Shown here: piece after piece, positions 24,807 through 31,924 of the stretch
How positions within the stretch are numbered: position 1 is the first letter of the stretch
Layout: each line of letters begins with the position of its first letter
Origin: JADGGM01 sp035277485
Lineage (GTDB): Bacteria > Gemmatimonadota > Gemmatimonadetes > Gemmatimonadales > Gemmatimonadaceae
Reading direction: 5' to 3'
Length of the DNA stretch: 44,431 nt
Assembly (NCBI GenBank): GCA_035277485.1
Contig: DATEKK010000191.1
Span: 1-44,431, forward strand
Translations under genes and position numbers: made by a program
Notes under the pieces: generated by a model
What the model was told of the DNA's origin: nothing
What the model saw: only the letters and a program-made list of their open reading frames with translations
Database searches by the model: none

Positions 24807-24838
24807 AAGCCGGCGGCAGCCCTCGCCACCGCCGGTTT
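24807..24838. terminator. Hairpin between convergent genes
   Basis: CCGGCGG (24810-24816) pairs with CCGCCGG (24829-24835), extended by AAG/TTT, giving a ten-pair stem with a twelve-base loop followed by TTTG. It lies directly after the receptor stop and before the convergent barrel gene, so it can serve both. The T run is short. Confidence 0.5.
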
Positions 24839-24882
24839 GCGTTAGGCGCACGCCGCTATTGACGCGGCGCGCCAGTCCCGCG

Positions 24883-25455
24883 TCAGTTGCCGAAGCTGAT
24901 CCCGAACGTGACCGGTATCATCTGCAGCCGCTGGTGCGGCGTGAACACGTAGTGGTACCGCCCCTCCGCGAACAGGCTCGAGTTGCCGAGCCCGATGCGG
25001 ATCCCCGCCCCGGCGTTGAGCCCGAAGTCGTTTTCGGACGTGTTGCCCGACAGCACCACGGTGCTCCCGATGGTTCGTGCCCGGTACTTGTCGTTGTACC
25101 ACCCGATCCCGGCGATGAGATACGGCACCACCGGCGGCTTGGGCTTCTGGTTCACCAGGTTAGCCACCAGATTCGCGTTCACCGTCCAGACCTGCAGGGT
25201 CCGCGCATCGGTGATCTTGGTGGGGAGGGAATTGAACATCCCGTCGATGCGGAAGCCTAACGGAAACGAATCGGACTTGACGGACAGCGCCGCCAGCACG
25301 TTGTACCCCGTCTTGTTCGTCGTGCTCAATGTGCTGACCGGGAACGTGAACCCGCCGCCAACAGCGAGCCCGACCTGCGCGCGCGCCATGGACGGCGCGA
25401 CCGTCGCGGCGCCGAGCGCGAGCATGACACTGGGAATGACCATCGACACACGCAT
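24883..25455 (-). CDS. Small outer-membrane beta-barrel protein
   Basis: ATG at 25455, with GGAG upstream, begins a signal peptide (MRVSMVIPSVMLALGAATVAPSMARAQ). The longer frame to 25623 has no such feature. The mature part of about 165 residues is made of alternating strands: VGLAVGGGFTFPVSTLSTTNKTGYNVLAAL, LGFRIDGMFNSLP, VVPYLIAGIGWYN, NDFGLNAGAGIRIGLGNSSLFAEGRYHYVF. This is the pattern of eight-stranded OmpA/OmpX-like (OMP_b-brl) barrels. It ends IPVTFGISFGN. The function is unknown; relatives are abundant in Gemmatimonadota and Bacteroidota. The gene is monocistronic, with a hairpin downstream. Confidence 0.75.
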   Translation of the reverse strand: MRVSMVIPSVMLALGAATVAPSMARAQVGLAVGGGFTFPVSTLSTTNKTGYNVLAALSVKSDSFPLGFRIDGMFNSLPTKITDARTLQVWTVNANLVANLVNQKPKPPVVPYLIAGIGWYNDKYRARTIGSTVVLSGNTSENDFGLNAGAGIRIGLGNSSLFAEGRYHYVFTPHQRLQMIPVTFGISFGN

Positions 25456-25733
25456 ACTGCAAACTCCAGCTTGAAAGATGCGTACACGACGCGTGGAAGG
25501 CCGGGACATCGTCCATACGGCCCCACTGCACTGGACAGGGCGTGTGAAAGGGCAAGAGCGGGACCACGAACGGTGCCGGGTGTGAGTCTCACGCGTGAAG
25601 CGAAGTTCACCGCCGCATGTCACATTCCGCGCACGGAAACCCCTCTATGCTTGCCAACCCGTACCGTCAGGCTCAACTTGTGCGACAGGCCGGATTCGTG
25701 GACGCTCTGTCTCCTTCAACCGAGGACACGACA

Positions 25734-25994
25734 ATGGCAATCCTGTGGTGGATCATCGTCGGCCTGATCGCGGGCTACATCACCGGCAAGTTGATGAAGG
25801 GGTCGGGCTACGGCGCGCTCATGGACATCGTAGTGGGCATCGTGGGCGCGATCATCGGCGGGTTCATCATGCGCTCGCTCGGATTCGTCGGGAGCGGCGG
25901 CATGATCTACACGATCCTGATCGCGATACTCGGCGCGGTCATCCTCACGTGGATCGTGCGACTCGTGACGGGCGGGAAGCGGGCGCAGCTCTAG
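25734..25994 (+). CDS. GlsB/YeaQ/YmgE-family stress membrane protein
   Basis: ATG at 25734 follows a GAGGACACG site. The 86-residue product has three transmembrane segments rich in Gly and Ile: AILWWIIVGLIAGYITGKLMKG, VVGIVGAIIGGFIMRSLGF and IYTILIAILGAVILTWIVRLVTG. This matches the GlsB/YeaQ/YmgE family, formerly called transglycosylase-associated proteins, which are often induced by stress. Biochemical function is not established. The start 39 codons upstream in the same frame would add non-hydrophobic sequence and is not used. The gene stands alone, and a long hairpin follows. Confidence 0.88.
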   Translation: MAILWWIIVGLIAGYITGKLMKGSGYGALMDIVVGIVGAIIGGFIMRSLGFVGSGGMIYTILIAILGAVILTWIVRLVTGGKRAQL

Positions 25995-26039
25995 CCGTCG
26001 CGCCGTTGGGCGCGACTGCCTAACGGAAGCACCACGAGC

Positions 26040-26076
26040 GACGCCACCGGCGGGGCAGGCGCCCGCCGGTGGCGTC
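26040..26076. terminator. Fifteen-pair hairpin between convergent genes
   Basis: GACGCCACCGGCGGG (26040-26054) is perfectly complementary to 26062-26076 with a seven-base loop. It separates the convergent stress-protein and PH-like genes. Neither strand carries a following T run, so it may be a bidirectional RNA-end stabiliser or a Rho-independent terminator without the canonical tail. Confidence 0.5.
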
Positions 26077-26082
26077 CACGTC

Positions 26083-26445
26083 TCACGCGCGGCCGTGCAG
26101 CGCGTCCTCGAGGAGCGACACGGTGGCGGCGGGATTCGCGACCTCGACCACGAGGCGGTGGTAGTGCTCGTGGTCCAACTCGATCACGATCGTGTTGTCC
26201 GGGTCGTGCACATCGTAGAACACCGCGCCGTCGTGCTGATAGAACGTGCCGGCGGTGAGGATGCCGGGGATCTGGGTGCCGGGCATCCGGAAACCGTGCC
26301 ACCAGCCGCGCGCCGGCTCTGCATCGACCCGCACCGAGGTGATGTGGGAGAGCGGAATTTCCAGACGGCTCTTCAACGCCCACATCTTGTCCCACCCATC
26401 CACGTCGAAGCGAACGCGATCGCCTTCGACCGAGACGTCAACCAT
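26083..26445 (-). CDS. PH-like domain protein of unknown function
   Basis: This 120-residue cytoplasmic protein has the sequence run WDKMWALKSRLEIPLSHITSVRVD, then ARGWWHGFRMPGTQIPGILTAGTFY, FYDVHDPDNTIVIELDHEHYHRLVVEVANPAATVSLLEDAL. Nearly the same pattern occurs in widespread small actinobacterial and proteobacterial proteins annotated as hypothetical or PH-like. The alternating strands followed by a final helix fit a bacterial pleckstrin-homology-like fold. No ligand or partner is known. It is convergent with the stress-protein gene and divergent from the methyltransferase gene. Confidence 0.7.
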   Translation of the reverse strand: MVDVSVEGDRVRFDVDGWDKMWALKSRLEIPLSHITSVRVDAEPARGWWHGFRMPGTQIPGILTAGTFYQHDGAVFYDVHDPDNTIVIELDHEHYHRLVVEVANPAATVSLLEDALHGRA

Positions 26446-26688
26446 GTGCGCGCTCCTGCGAGCTCCAAGGCTCCGAGAGTGAATTCGTCAGACCACACGC
26501 GGCTTGCGCAGAGACGATAGGCGGTTGGGCGCCCGCGTCAAGCGCGCGCGACCATTCTCGTGCATGCCCACGTCGCGCTCGCTTCTTCTTCGATTCTTCA
26601 TACATCGGGCGCATGACTTGCCTTTATTGCGGAAGGAACGCGCCGGCAGCATCGCGCGTCGCAGGTCATCACGCCACGAGGTCTCCGG
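26446..26688. other. Divergent intergenic region, no gene supported
   Basis: The 243 bases between the PH-like gene and the methyltransferase gene hold no recognised RNA or repeat. A small open frame with a CxxC start (MTCLYCG) begins near 26611 but runs only about 36 codons into the methyltransferase gene in another frame, so it is not called. Confidence 0.4.
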
Positions 26689-27501
26689 ATGGTCGCTCGC
26701 GCCAAGGTCCGCGCGTTCTATGACGAGTTCTTCGAGTCTCGCATGGTGCAATACCGGTTGTTCGGCAACCGGCGCATCGAGCTGGCTGCGCGTCGCATCG
26801 AGCCGTACGTCCAACCGGGGCACCGCGTGCTCGACGTCGGGTGCGGCATCGGGATCGTCACCGAGCGCATCGCGGCGCGCACGCGCAGCGGACACGTGTG
26901 GGGCATCGACCTCGGCGGACGCAACATCTGGTACGCGTCGCACACCGTGCGAAAACCCAACGTGTCGTTTTTCACCGCCGACATCCTGGCCGATGACGGA
27001 CCGATCCACGAGCGAACCGGCGCCGCGTTCGACCTCATCACGCTGGTCGATGTCATCGAACACATCCCCGAGGCGGAGCGGCCGGCCCTGTTCGTTAGGC
27101 TGCGCGGGCTGAGCGCGTCCAACGCGCTGATGATTCTCACCTATCCGAGCCCGCAATACCAGCGCTGGCTGCAGCGCAACCGGCCGCAGGAATTGCAGAT
27201 CATCGACAACGTCGTCGAGCTGCCCACGCTGCTCGCCGAAGCGGGCGCGGCGGGCTACTCGTTGCGTCATTATTCGCTCGAGGATGTCTGGATGCGCAAC
27301 CAGTACGTGCATTGCGTGTTGCAGACCGACGACGCGCTCGTGGAGCCGGCGCGGCCGGAGCCGACGTTGGGCCGGGAGATCGGCGAGCGCGTGCAGCGCG
27401 CGACGCGCAAGGCGTTCGTGCTGCCGTGGCGGCGCTGGAAGTTCGTGACGCGCATCCTCAAGGAAGAACAGCGCGAACACCCACACGCCGTCGATTCGTG
27501 A
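26689..27501 (+). CDS. Class I SAM-dependent methyltransferase
   Basis: This 270-residue protein has motif I VLDVGCGIG (about residues 48-56), followed by GIDLGGRNIWYA (motif II acidic residue), then FDLITLVDVIEHIPEAER (motif III/post III). This is the fold of UbiE/COQ5-like and Methyltransf_11/12 enzymes. The C-terminal part (about 200-270) is basic (VQRATRKAFVLPWRRWKFVTRILKEEQ) and may bind membrane or nucleotide-bound substrates. Acceptor specificity cannot be read from the sequence. No DNA methyltransferase motif (such as DPPY or PCQ) is present, so it is not a candidate for modifying the GTTAGGC word. Start choice is uncertain; ATG at 26689 is the only one with a full domain. Confidence 0.82.
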   Translation: MVARAKVRAFYDEFFESRMVQYRLFGNRRIELAARRIEPYVQPGHRVLDVGCGIGIVTERIAARTRSGHVWGIDLGGRNIWYASHTVRKPNVSFFTADILADDGPIHERTGAAFDLITLVDVIEHIPEAERPALFVRLRGLSASNALMILTYPSPQYQRWLQRNRPQELQIIDNVVELPTLLAEAGAAGYSLRHYSLEDVWMRNQYVHCVLQTDDALVEPARPEPTLGREIGERVQRATRKAFVLPWRRWKFVTRILKEEQREHPHAVDS

Positions 27502-27562
27502 TCGCTCCGGGGGAGAGCGCGACACGAACCGGCGGCGTGTGAACCCACTTGGCCACCGTTAG

Positions 27563-27582
27563 GCGCTAGGCGGGACTAGCGC
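27563..27582. promoter_or_regulatory. CTAG-containing hairpin at the end of the secreted-protein gene
   Basis: GCGCTAG-GCGGGA-CTAGCGC is a seven-pair stem spanning the stop of the minus-strand gene at 27576. It follows a GTTAGGC at 27558 directly. It may act in termination between two converging transcripts. Confidence 0.35.
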
Positions 27583-28073
27583 ATGGCGCTCGCATCCATG
27601 AAGGCCATGGTCGCCCGCGCACCCTCGCCGCCGCCCACGTTCACGTCCACTTCCTGACCGGCGCGGTATCCGCTCGTGATCACGCCGTGCAGCAGCATCT
27701 TGCCGTTTGCGTTGCCGCTCCCGAACAACTCGGCCGTGAACGACTTGGACGGATCGCGCGCCTCGTAGTCCCAGCGGACGAGCACCGGCCACGCCGGATC
27801 GATGGCACTCTCGGGTACGCCGATGCGCTCGAGCGTGAGCGTCACCGTGCCCTTGAAGGCGCCGTCGGCGTGGCCGCGCCACGACGGATGCATCTCACGG
27901 GCGACCCGATCGGCGTCGCTGTGGATGGGCGTCGGCGCGAGCGACGCAACCTGGATGCTATCGGGCGGGTTGTAGGCGGCCTGCGCCCCGAGGGCGGCGG
28001 GACCTGCAGCCAGCAACGTCGCGACGGCCATGAGCGCAGCGGCGCGCGGTGTGTCGAAGGTGCGGCGAAGCAT
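27576..28073 (-). CDS. Secreted protein of unknown function
   Basis: ATG at 28073 follows the strong site GGAGGAG and opens a signal peptide (MLRRTFDTPRAAALMAVATLLAAGPAALGAQ). The ATG at 28142 lacks both. The 165-residue protein shows FKGTVTLTLERIGVPES, PVLVRWDYEARDPSKSFTAELFGSGNANGKMLLHGVITSGYRAGQEVDVN and EGARATMAFMDASAMR, which look like a single beta-sandwich. No active site or known family could be named. It stands alone on the minus strand, with its upstream region facing the pyr operon. Confidence 0.65.
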   Translation of the reverse strand: MLRRTFDTPRAAALMAVATLLAAGPAALGAQAAYNPPDSIQVASLAPTPIHSDADRVAREMHPSWRGHADGAFKGTVTLTLERIGVPESAIDPAWPVLVRWDYEARDPSKSFTAELFGSGNANGKMLLHGVITSGYRAGQEVDVNVGGGEGARATMAFMDASAMR

Positions 28074-28282
28074 ATCTCCTCCCGGTCGTAAACGGGCCTG
28101 CCGCTCGCCGGTCAGCGTGGTCGGCGGCCTCGGTATGCACACTACGATCGGGTGCGCGCGTCGAGGTTGAGGTGCCGTTAGGATTTGGAGCGGACTCTGT
28201 CACACGGCGTCAAGGTCGGGTCAAAATCGAAAGCGATTGGTGAGAGTTGTCGAAAGCAGGAAACCTTTTGAGACCAGCCGCG

Positions 28283-28329
28283 TCCCCATTTCCCCAAGCG
28301 AAGCGCCTCCCCAAGCGAGCGCTTCCCCC
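28283..28329. repeat. Second copy of the GGGGAAGCG-CGCTTGGGGAAATGGGG repeat
   Basis: Read on the minus strand this reproduces the outer unit GGGGAAGCGCTCGC, then TTGGGGAGGCGCTTCGC and TTGGGGAAATGGGGA, closely matching 12492-12549. It misses one 12-base segment (TGACACGCTCGC) and carries a few substitutions. It is one arm only, within the 352-base gap between the divergent genes at 28073 and 28426, and would lie in the pyr leader. No second arm is seen. The rest of the gap shows no gene or recognised riboswitch. Confidence 0.7.
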
Positions 28330-28425
28330 GACCCCGCGGGTTGCTTCGCTCTTGCGAGGCGGTTAACCTCCGTCCGGCCCCAACGTCGCGTGCCGCGGCG
28401 AACGGGCGTCCCCGCTTCGGACGAC

Positions 28426-28974
28426 ATGCCCAGCGCAACCACGATTCTCGACGCGCGCGCGATGGATCGCACGCTGCGTCGCATGGCAGATGAAATCGTC
28501 GAGCTGAACGACGGCACGGACAATCTCATCATCGTCGGCATTCAGCGCCGCGGCGTCCAACTCGCCGAGCGAATCGCCGCCACCATCAAAGCCCGCAACG
28601 AAGTCGACGTCCCGCGCGGCGCCCTCGACATCACACTCTATCGCGACGACCTCCAGACCGTGGGGCCGCGTCCCGTCGTCGGCGCCACCAAGCTGCCGTG
28701 GGACCTCGAGGACAAGTTCGTCGTGATCGTGGACGACGTGCTCTACACGGGCCGCACGGTGCGCGCGGCGCTCGACGAGCTCGCGGACTTCGGACGGCCG
28801 GCGCGCATCGCGCTCGCGGTGCTGGTCGATCGCGGCGGCCGCGAGCTGCCCATCCACGCCGACGTCGTGGGCAAGAAAATCGACGTCGCGCCGCGGGATC
28901 GCGTCGACGTGCTCGTGGACGAACTGGATGGCAAGGACGGCGTGGTGATCGCCCGCCGCGACGACGACGCGTGA
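28426..28974 (+). CDS. pyrR: Bifunctional pyr operon regulator / uracil phosphoribosyltransferase
   Basis: ATG at 28426 gives a 182-residue protein of the usual PyrR length. It has IIVGIQRRGVQLAERI near residue 36 and the PRPP-binding loop VVIVDDVLYTGRT at 99-111, followed by the family's LVDRGGRELPI and VGK segments. In Gram-positive relatives PyrR binds the pyr leader RNA in response to UMP and PRPP, and also converts uracil to UMP. Here it is the first gene of pyrR-pyrB-pyrC, so leader RNA control is expected, but no clear binding hairpin was found in the upstream 350 bases. The stop overlaps the pyrB start as GTGA. Confidence 0.93.
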   Translation: MPSATTILDARAMDRTLRRMADEIVELNDGTDNLIIVGIQRRGVQLAERIAATIKARNEVDVPRGALDITLYRDDLQTVGPRPVVGATKLPWDLEDKFVVIVDDVLYTGRTVRAALDELADFGRPARIALAVLVDRGGRELPIHADVVGKKIDVAPRDRVDVLVDELDGKDGVVIARRDDDA

Positions 28975-29927
28975 CGAGCGCACTCGGCAAAGACCTGCTC
29001 GGTCTCGAGCCGCTCACGTCGGAGCAAATCCAACTCATCCTCGATACCGCCGAACCCTTCAAGGAGATCTCGGAGCGGGCGATCAAGAAAGTGCCGGCGC
29101 TGCGCGGGCAAACGATCGTCAACCTGTTCTTCGAGGCGTCGACGCGCACGCGTATCTCGTTCGAGTTCGCCGAGAAGCGGTTGTCGGCCGACACGGTGAA
29201 CGTGGCGTCGTCGGGATCGAGCGTGCAGAAGGGCGAGACGTTGGTCGACACGGCGCGGAATCTCGAGGCAATGCGGATCGACATGGTCGTGATCCGGCAC
29301 GGTGCGTCGGGCGCGGCGCGCTTTCTGGCCGACCGCATCGAGAGCAACGTGATCAACGCCGGCGACGGGACGCACGAGCATCCCACGCAAGGGCTGCTCG
29401 ACCTCCTCACGCTGCGCGATCACTTCGGGACGCTCGCGGGTCGCCGGGTGTGTATCGTGGGCGACGTGCTCCATTCGCGCGTCGCACGCTCCAACATCTG
29501 GGGCCTCAAGAAAATGGGCGCCGAGGTCGCCGTGTGCGGACCGCGCTCGCTCTTGCCGTGGGCAATCGGCGAGTTCGGCGTGACGGTGTTCTCGCGGGTC
29601 GAGGAAGCCATCGAGTGGGCGGAGGCGCTCAACATTCTGCGCCTGCAGTTGGAGCGGATGACGGCGGGCTACATTCCGTCGCTGCGCGAGTACAACCGCG
29701 TGTTCGGCATCACGCGCGAGCGGCTCGCGCGCGCGCCGCGCGACGTGCTCATTCTGCACCCGGGGCCGATGAACCGCGGCGTGGAGATCGACTCCGATGT
29801 CGCGGACGGCCCGCACAGCGTCATCCTCAACCAGGTGACTAACGGAGTGGCGATCCGGATGGCGGTGCTCTACCTGCTGGCCGGGGGGCGGCCGGAGCTG
29901 GCGGAAGCGGCGAAGGGAGGGTCTTAG
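28971..29927 (+). CDS. pyrB: Aspartate carbamoyltransferase catalytic subunit
   Basis: GTG at 28971 overlaps the pyrR stop by four bases. The 318-residue chain carries the carbamoyl phosphate-binding STRTR (57-61), the SSVQKGE loop (about 83-89) supplying Ser and Lys to the active site, HPTQ (137-140) and HPGPMNRG (263-270). It condenses carbamoyl phosphate with aspartate in step two of pyrimidine synthesis. No regulatory chain gene pyrI is present. The pyrC start follows directly at the TAG stop, so translation is coupled. Length and motifs fit functional enzymes such as Bacillus or Pseudomonas ATCases. Confidence 0.95.
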   Translation: MTSALGKDLLGLEPLTSEQIQLILDTAEPFKEISERAIKKVPALRGQTIVNLFFEASTRTRISFEFAEKRLSADTVNVASSGSSVQKGETLVDTARNLEAMRIDMVVIRHGASGAARFLADRIESNVINAGDGTHEHPTQGLLDLLTLRDHFGTLAGRRVCIVGDVLHSRVARSNIWGLKKMGAEVAVCGPRSLLPWAIGEFGVTVFSRVEEAIEWAEALNILRLQLERMTAGYIPSLREYNRVFGITRERLARAPRDVLILHPGPMNRGVEIDSDVADGPHSVILNQVTNGVAIRMAVLYLLAGGRPELAEAAKGGS

Positions 29928-31217
29928 GTGACGCGCCGATTGCTGCTCCAGGGCGGCACGCTGCTCGATCCGTCGCGGCGGCTGGACGAGCGGGGCGACC
30001 TGCTCGTGGCCGATGGCAAAGTCGCCCGGTTAGGCGGAAAGATCGACGCCGGGGAGTCGACGGAAGTCCTGGACTGCGCGGGGTGCTACGTGTCGCCCGG
30101 GTTCATCGACGTGCACTGTCACCTGCGGGAGCCGGGTCGCGAAGACGTGGAGACGATCGCCACCGGTGCGCGCGCGGCGGCGGCGGGCGGATTCACCGCC
30201 GTGTGCGCGATGCCGAACACAGAGCCGGTGACCGACAACCAGGCGGCGGTGGGCTTCATCATCCGCCAGGCGCTGCGCGCCGGCGCCGCACGCGTGTATC
30301 CGATCGGCGCGATCTCCGTTGGGCAGCGCGGCGAGGCCCTCGCGGAGTTCGGCGAGATGGTGGGCGCCGGCGCGGTGGCGGTGAGCGACGACGGGCGCCC
30401 GGTGGCGAGCGCGCACCTCATGCGCACCGCGCTCGAGTACGCGCAGGCGTTCGACATTCCGGTCATCGACCACTGCGAGGAACCGACGCTCGCGAAAGGC
30501 GGCGCCATGAACGAAGGCGTGGTCAGCGCCCGGTTAGGCCTCCCCGGCATTCCGACGGAAGCCGAGGAGATCATGGTGATCCGCGACATCCTGCTGGCGC
30601 GGCGCACGGGCGGACACGTGCACCTGGCGCACATGAGCACCAAGGGCAGCGTGGAGCTCATCCGGTGGGGCAAGGAGCGCGGCATTCGCGTCACCGCCGA
30701 GGTGACGCCGCACCACCTGACGCTCACCGAAGACGCGTGCGAGGCGTACGACACGCACGCCAAGATGAATCCGCCGCTCCGCACCGCGGCCGACGTCGCT
30801 GCGTTAGGCGAAGCGCTGCGCGATGGAACCATCGATCTCGTCGCCACCGACCACGCGCCGCACCACTACGACGCCAAGGAGCGCGAGTTCGCCGACGCGC
30901 CGTTCGGAATCATCGGACTCGAGACGGCGCTCGCACTCGTGGTCACCGAGCTCGTGACCCCGGGTGTGATCGATTTCGCGACGCTGGTCGATCGCATGTC
31001 GTGCCGGCCCGCCAACCTGTTTCACCTGCAGGGCGGCACGCTCGCCGAAGGCTCGGTGGCCGACGTCACGGTGTTCGACCCCGCGCGGCAATGGAAGGTG
31101 GATCCGTCGTCGTTCCTGTCCAAAGGCCGCAACACGCCGTACGCCGGACGCACGCTCACCGGCCGCGCGGTGTACACGATCGTCGGCGGACACGTGGTGT
31201 ACCGCCTGGGCGGATGA
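29928..31217 (+). CDS. pyrC: Dihydroorotase, class I
   Basis: The 429-residue enzyme starts with GTG immediately after the pyrB TAG. It shows the metal site FIDVHCHLREPG (H63, H65), SDDG with Asp154, DHCEE with H182, HVHLAHMS with H232 or H235, and the catalytic ATDHAPHH (Asp308). It catalyses ring closure of carbamoyl aspartate to dihydroorotate. Class I forms lack the lysine-only site of E. coli PyrC and often associate with ATCase. All expected ligands are in place, so it should be active rather than a pseudo-dihydroorotase. Its stop TGA overlaps the aldolase start as ATGA. Confidence 0.95.
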   Translation: MTRRLLLQGGTLLDPSRRLDERGDLLVADGKVARLGGKIDAGESTEVLDCAGCYVSPGFIDVHCHLREPGREDVETIATGARAAAAGGFTAVCAMPNTEPVTDNQAAVGFIIRQALRAGAARVYPIGAISVGQRGEALAEFGEMVGAGAVAVSDDGRPVASAHLMRTALEYAQAFDIPVIDHCEEPTLAKGGAMNEGVVSARLGLPGIPTEAEEIMVIRDILLARRTGGHVHLAHMSTKGSVELIRWGKERGIRVTAEVTPHHLTLTEDACEAYDTHAKMNPPLRTAADVAALGEALRDGTIDLVATDHAPHHYDAKEREFADAPFGIIGLETALALVVTELVTPGVIDFATLVDRMSCRPANLFHLQGGTLAEGSVADVTVFDPARQWKVDPSSFLSKGRNTPYAGRTLTGRAVYTIVGGHVVYRLGG

Positions 31218-31924
31218 CGACGCGCTCGGGGACGCTCGCCCAGCGACGCGCGATCGTCGCCGTGTGCCGGCGTCTCTACGAGCGCGGTCTGATCGCGGGT
31301 CCCGATGGCAATGTGTCCGTGCGCCTGGGTCCGGACCGGGTGCTGGTGACGCCGTCGGGCATGTCGAAAGTGGATGTCCGGCCCGGCGACCTGGTGGAGG
31401 TAGCACTTGATGGGACTCGCCGAACCTCGCGTGCGGCAGCAAGTTACCGTGAGGCATCGTCGGAAGTCTACCTACACCTTAGAATGTACTCACGTCGGCC
31501 GGATGTGATGGCGGTCGTGCACGCACACCCGCCGGTGGCGACCGGATTCGCGGTGGCGGGCGAGACCTTGCCGGGGCGGGTACTCCCTGAGCTCATTGTA
31601 CAGATGGGCGACGTCGCGCTCGTCCCATTCGCCTTGCCCGGAGGCCGGGCGATTGCCGACGCGCTCGAGCCGTACGTTAGGCAGCACGACGCGTTTCTCC
31701 TGGCGAATCACGGCGCCGTGACCGTGGGGCCGTCGCTCGAGACGGCGCATCAACGCATGGAGAGCGTGGAGCACGCGGCGCGCATCGTGCTCGCGGCACG
31801 GCTGATCGGGAACGTGAACGAGCTCACGGCGGAGCAGGTGACCGCGTTAGGCGCGTCGCGCGCCGCGAAAGCAGATGTCCAATCGCGCAGCACGGCTCGG
31901 TCGAGCCGGCGGGGGAAGGCATGA
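31214..31924 (+). CDS. Class II aldolase/adducin-family protein
   Basis: ATG at 31214 overlaps the pyrC stop. The 236-residue enzyme has GPDGNVSVR and VTPSGMSK phosphate-binding segments, catalytic Glu84 in SSEVYLH, zinc ligands H103 and H105 in VVHAHPP and H166 in ANHGAV. This is the active-site set of L-fuculose-1-phosphate aldolase, ribulose-phosphate 4-epimerase and methylthioribulose dehydratase. Which reaction it performs cannot be told. The codons for residues of about 61-100 differ from the rest: GTA, GCA, CTT, GAT, AGT, CTA, AGA and TCA are common there but rare elsewhere. The last codons overlap the next gene by four bases. Confidence 0.85.
   Translation: MTTRSGTLAQRRAIVAVCRRLYERGLIAGPDGNVSVRLGPDRVLVTPSGMSKVDVRPGDLVEVALDGTRRTSRAAASYREASSEVYLHLRMYSRRPDVMAVVHAHPPVATGFAVAGETLPGRVLPELIVQMGDVALVPFALPGGRAIADALEPYVRQHDAFLLANHGAVTVGPSLETAHQRMESVEHAARIVLAARLIGNVNELTAEQVTALGASRAAKADVQSRSTARSSRRGKA

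Noticed and set aside
25640..25680. ECF-type promoter (GGAAAC) before the GlsB-type gene
   Set aside because: A GGAAAC and a downstream CGTC are present, but the spacing does not fit a standard ECF promoter and cannot be judged by eye.
26611..26721. Small frame starting MTCLYCG with a CxxC motif
   Set aside because: It would be only about 36 codons, overlaps the methyltransferase in another frame and has no second metal pair.
26689..27501. DNA methyltransferase responsible for the GTTAGGC word
   Set aside because: The enzyme has a UbiE-like layout with no DNA methyltransferase catalytic motif, so it cannot be linked to the word.
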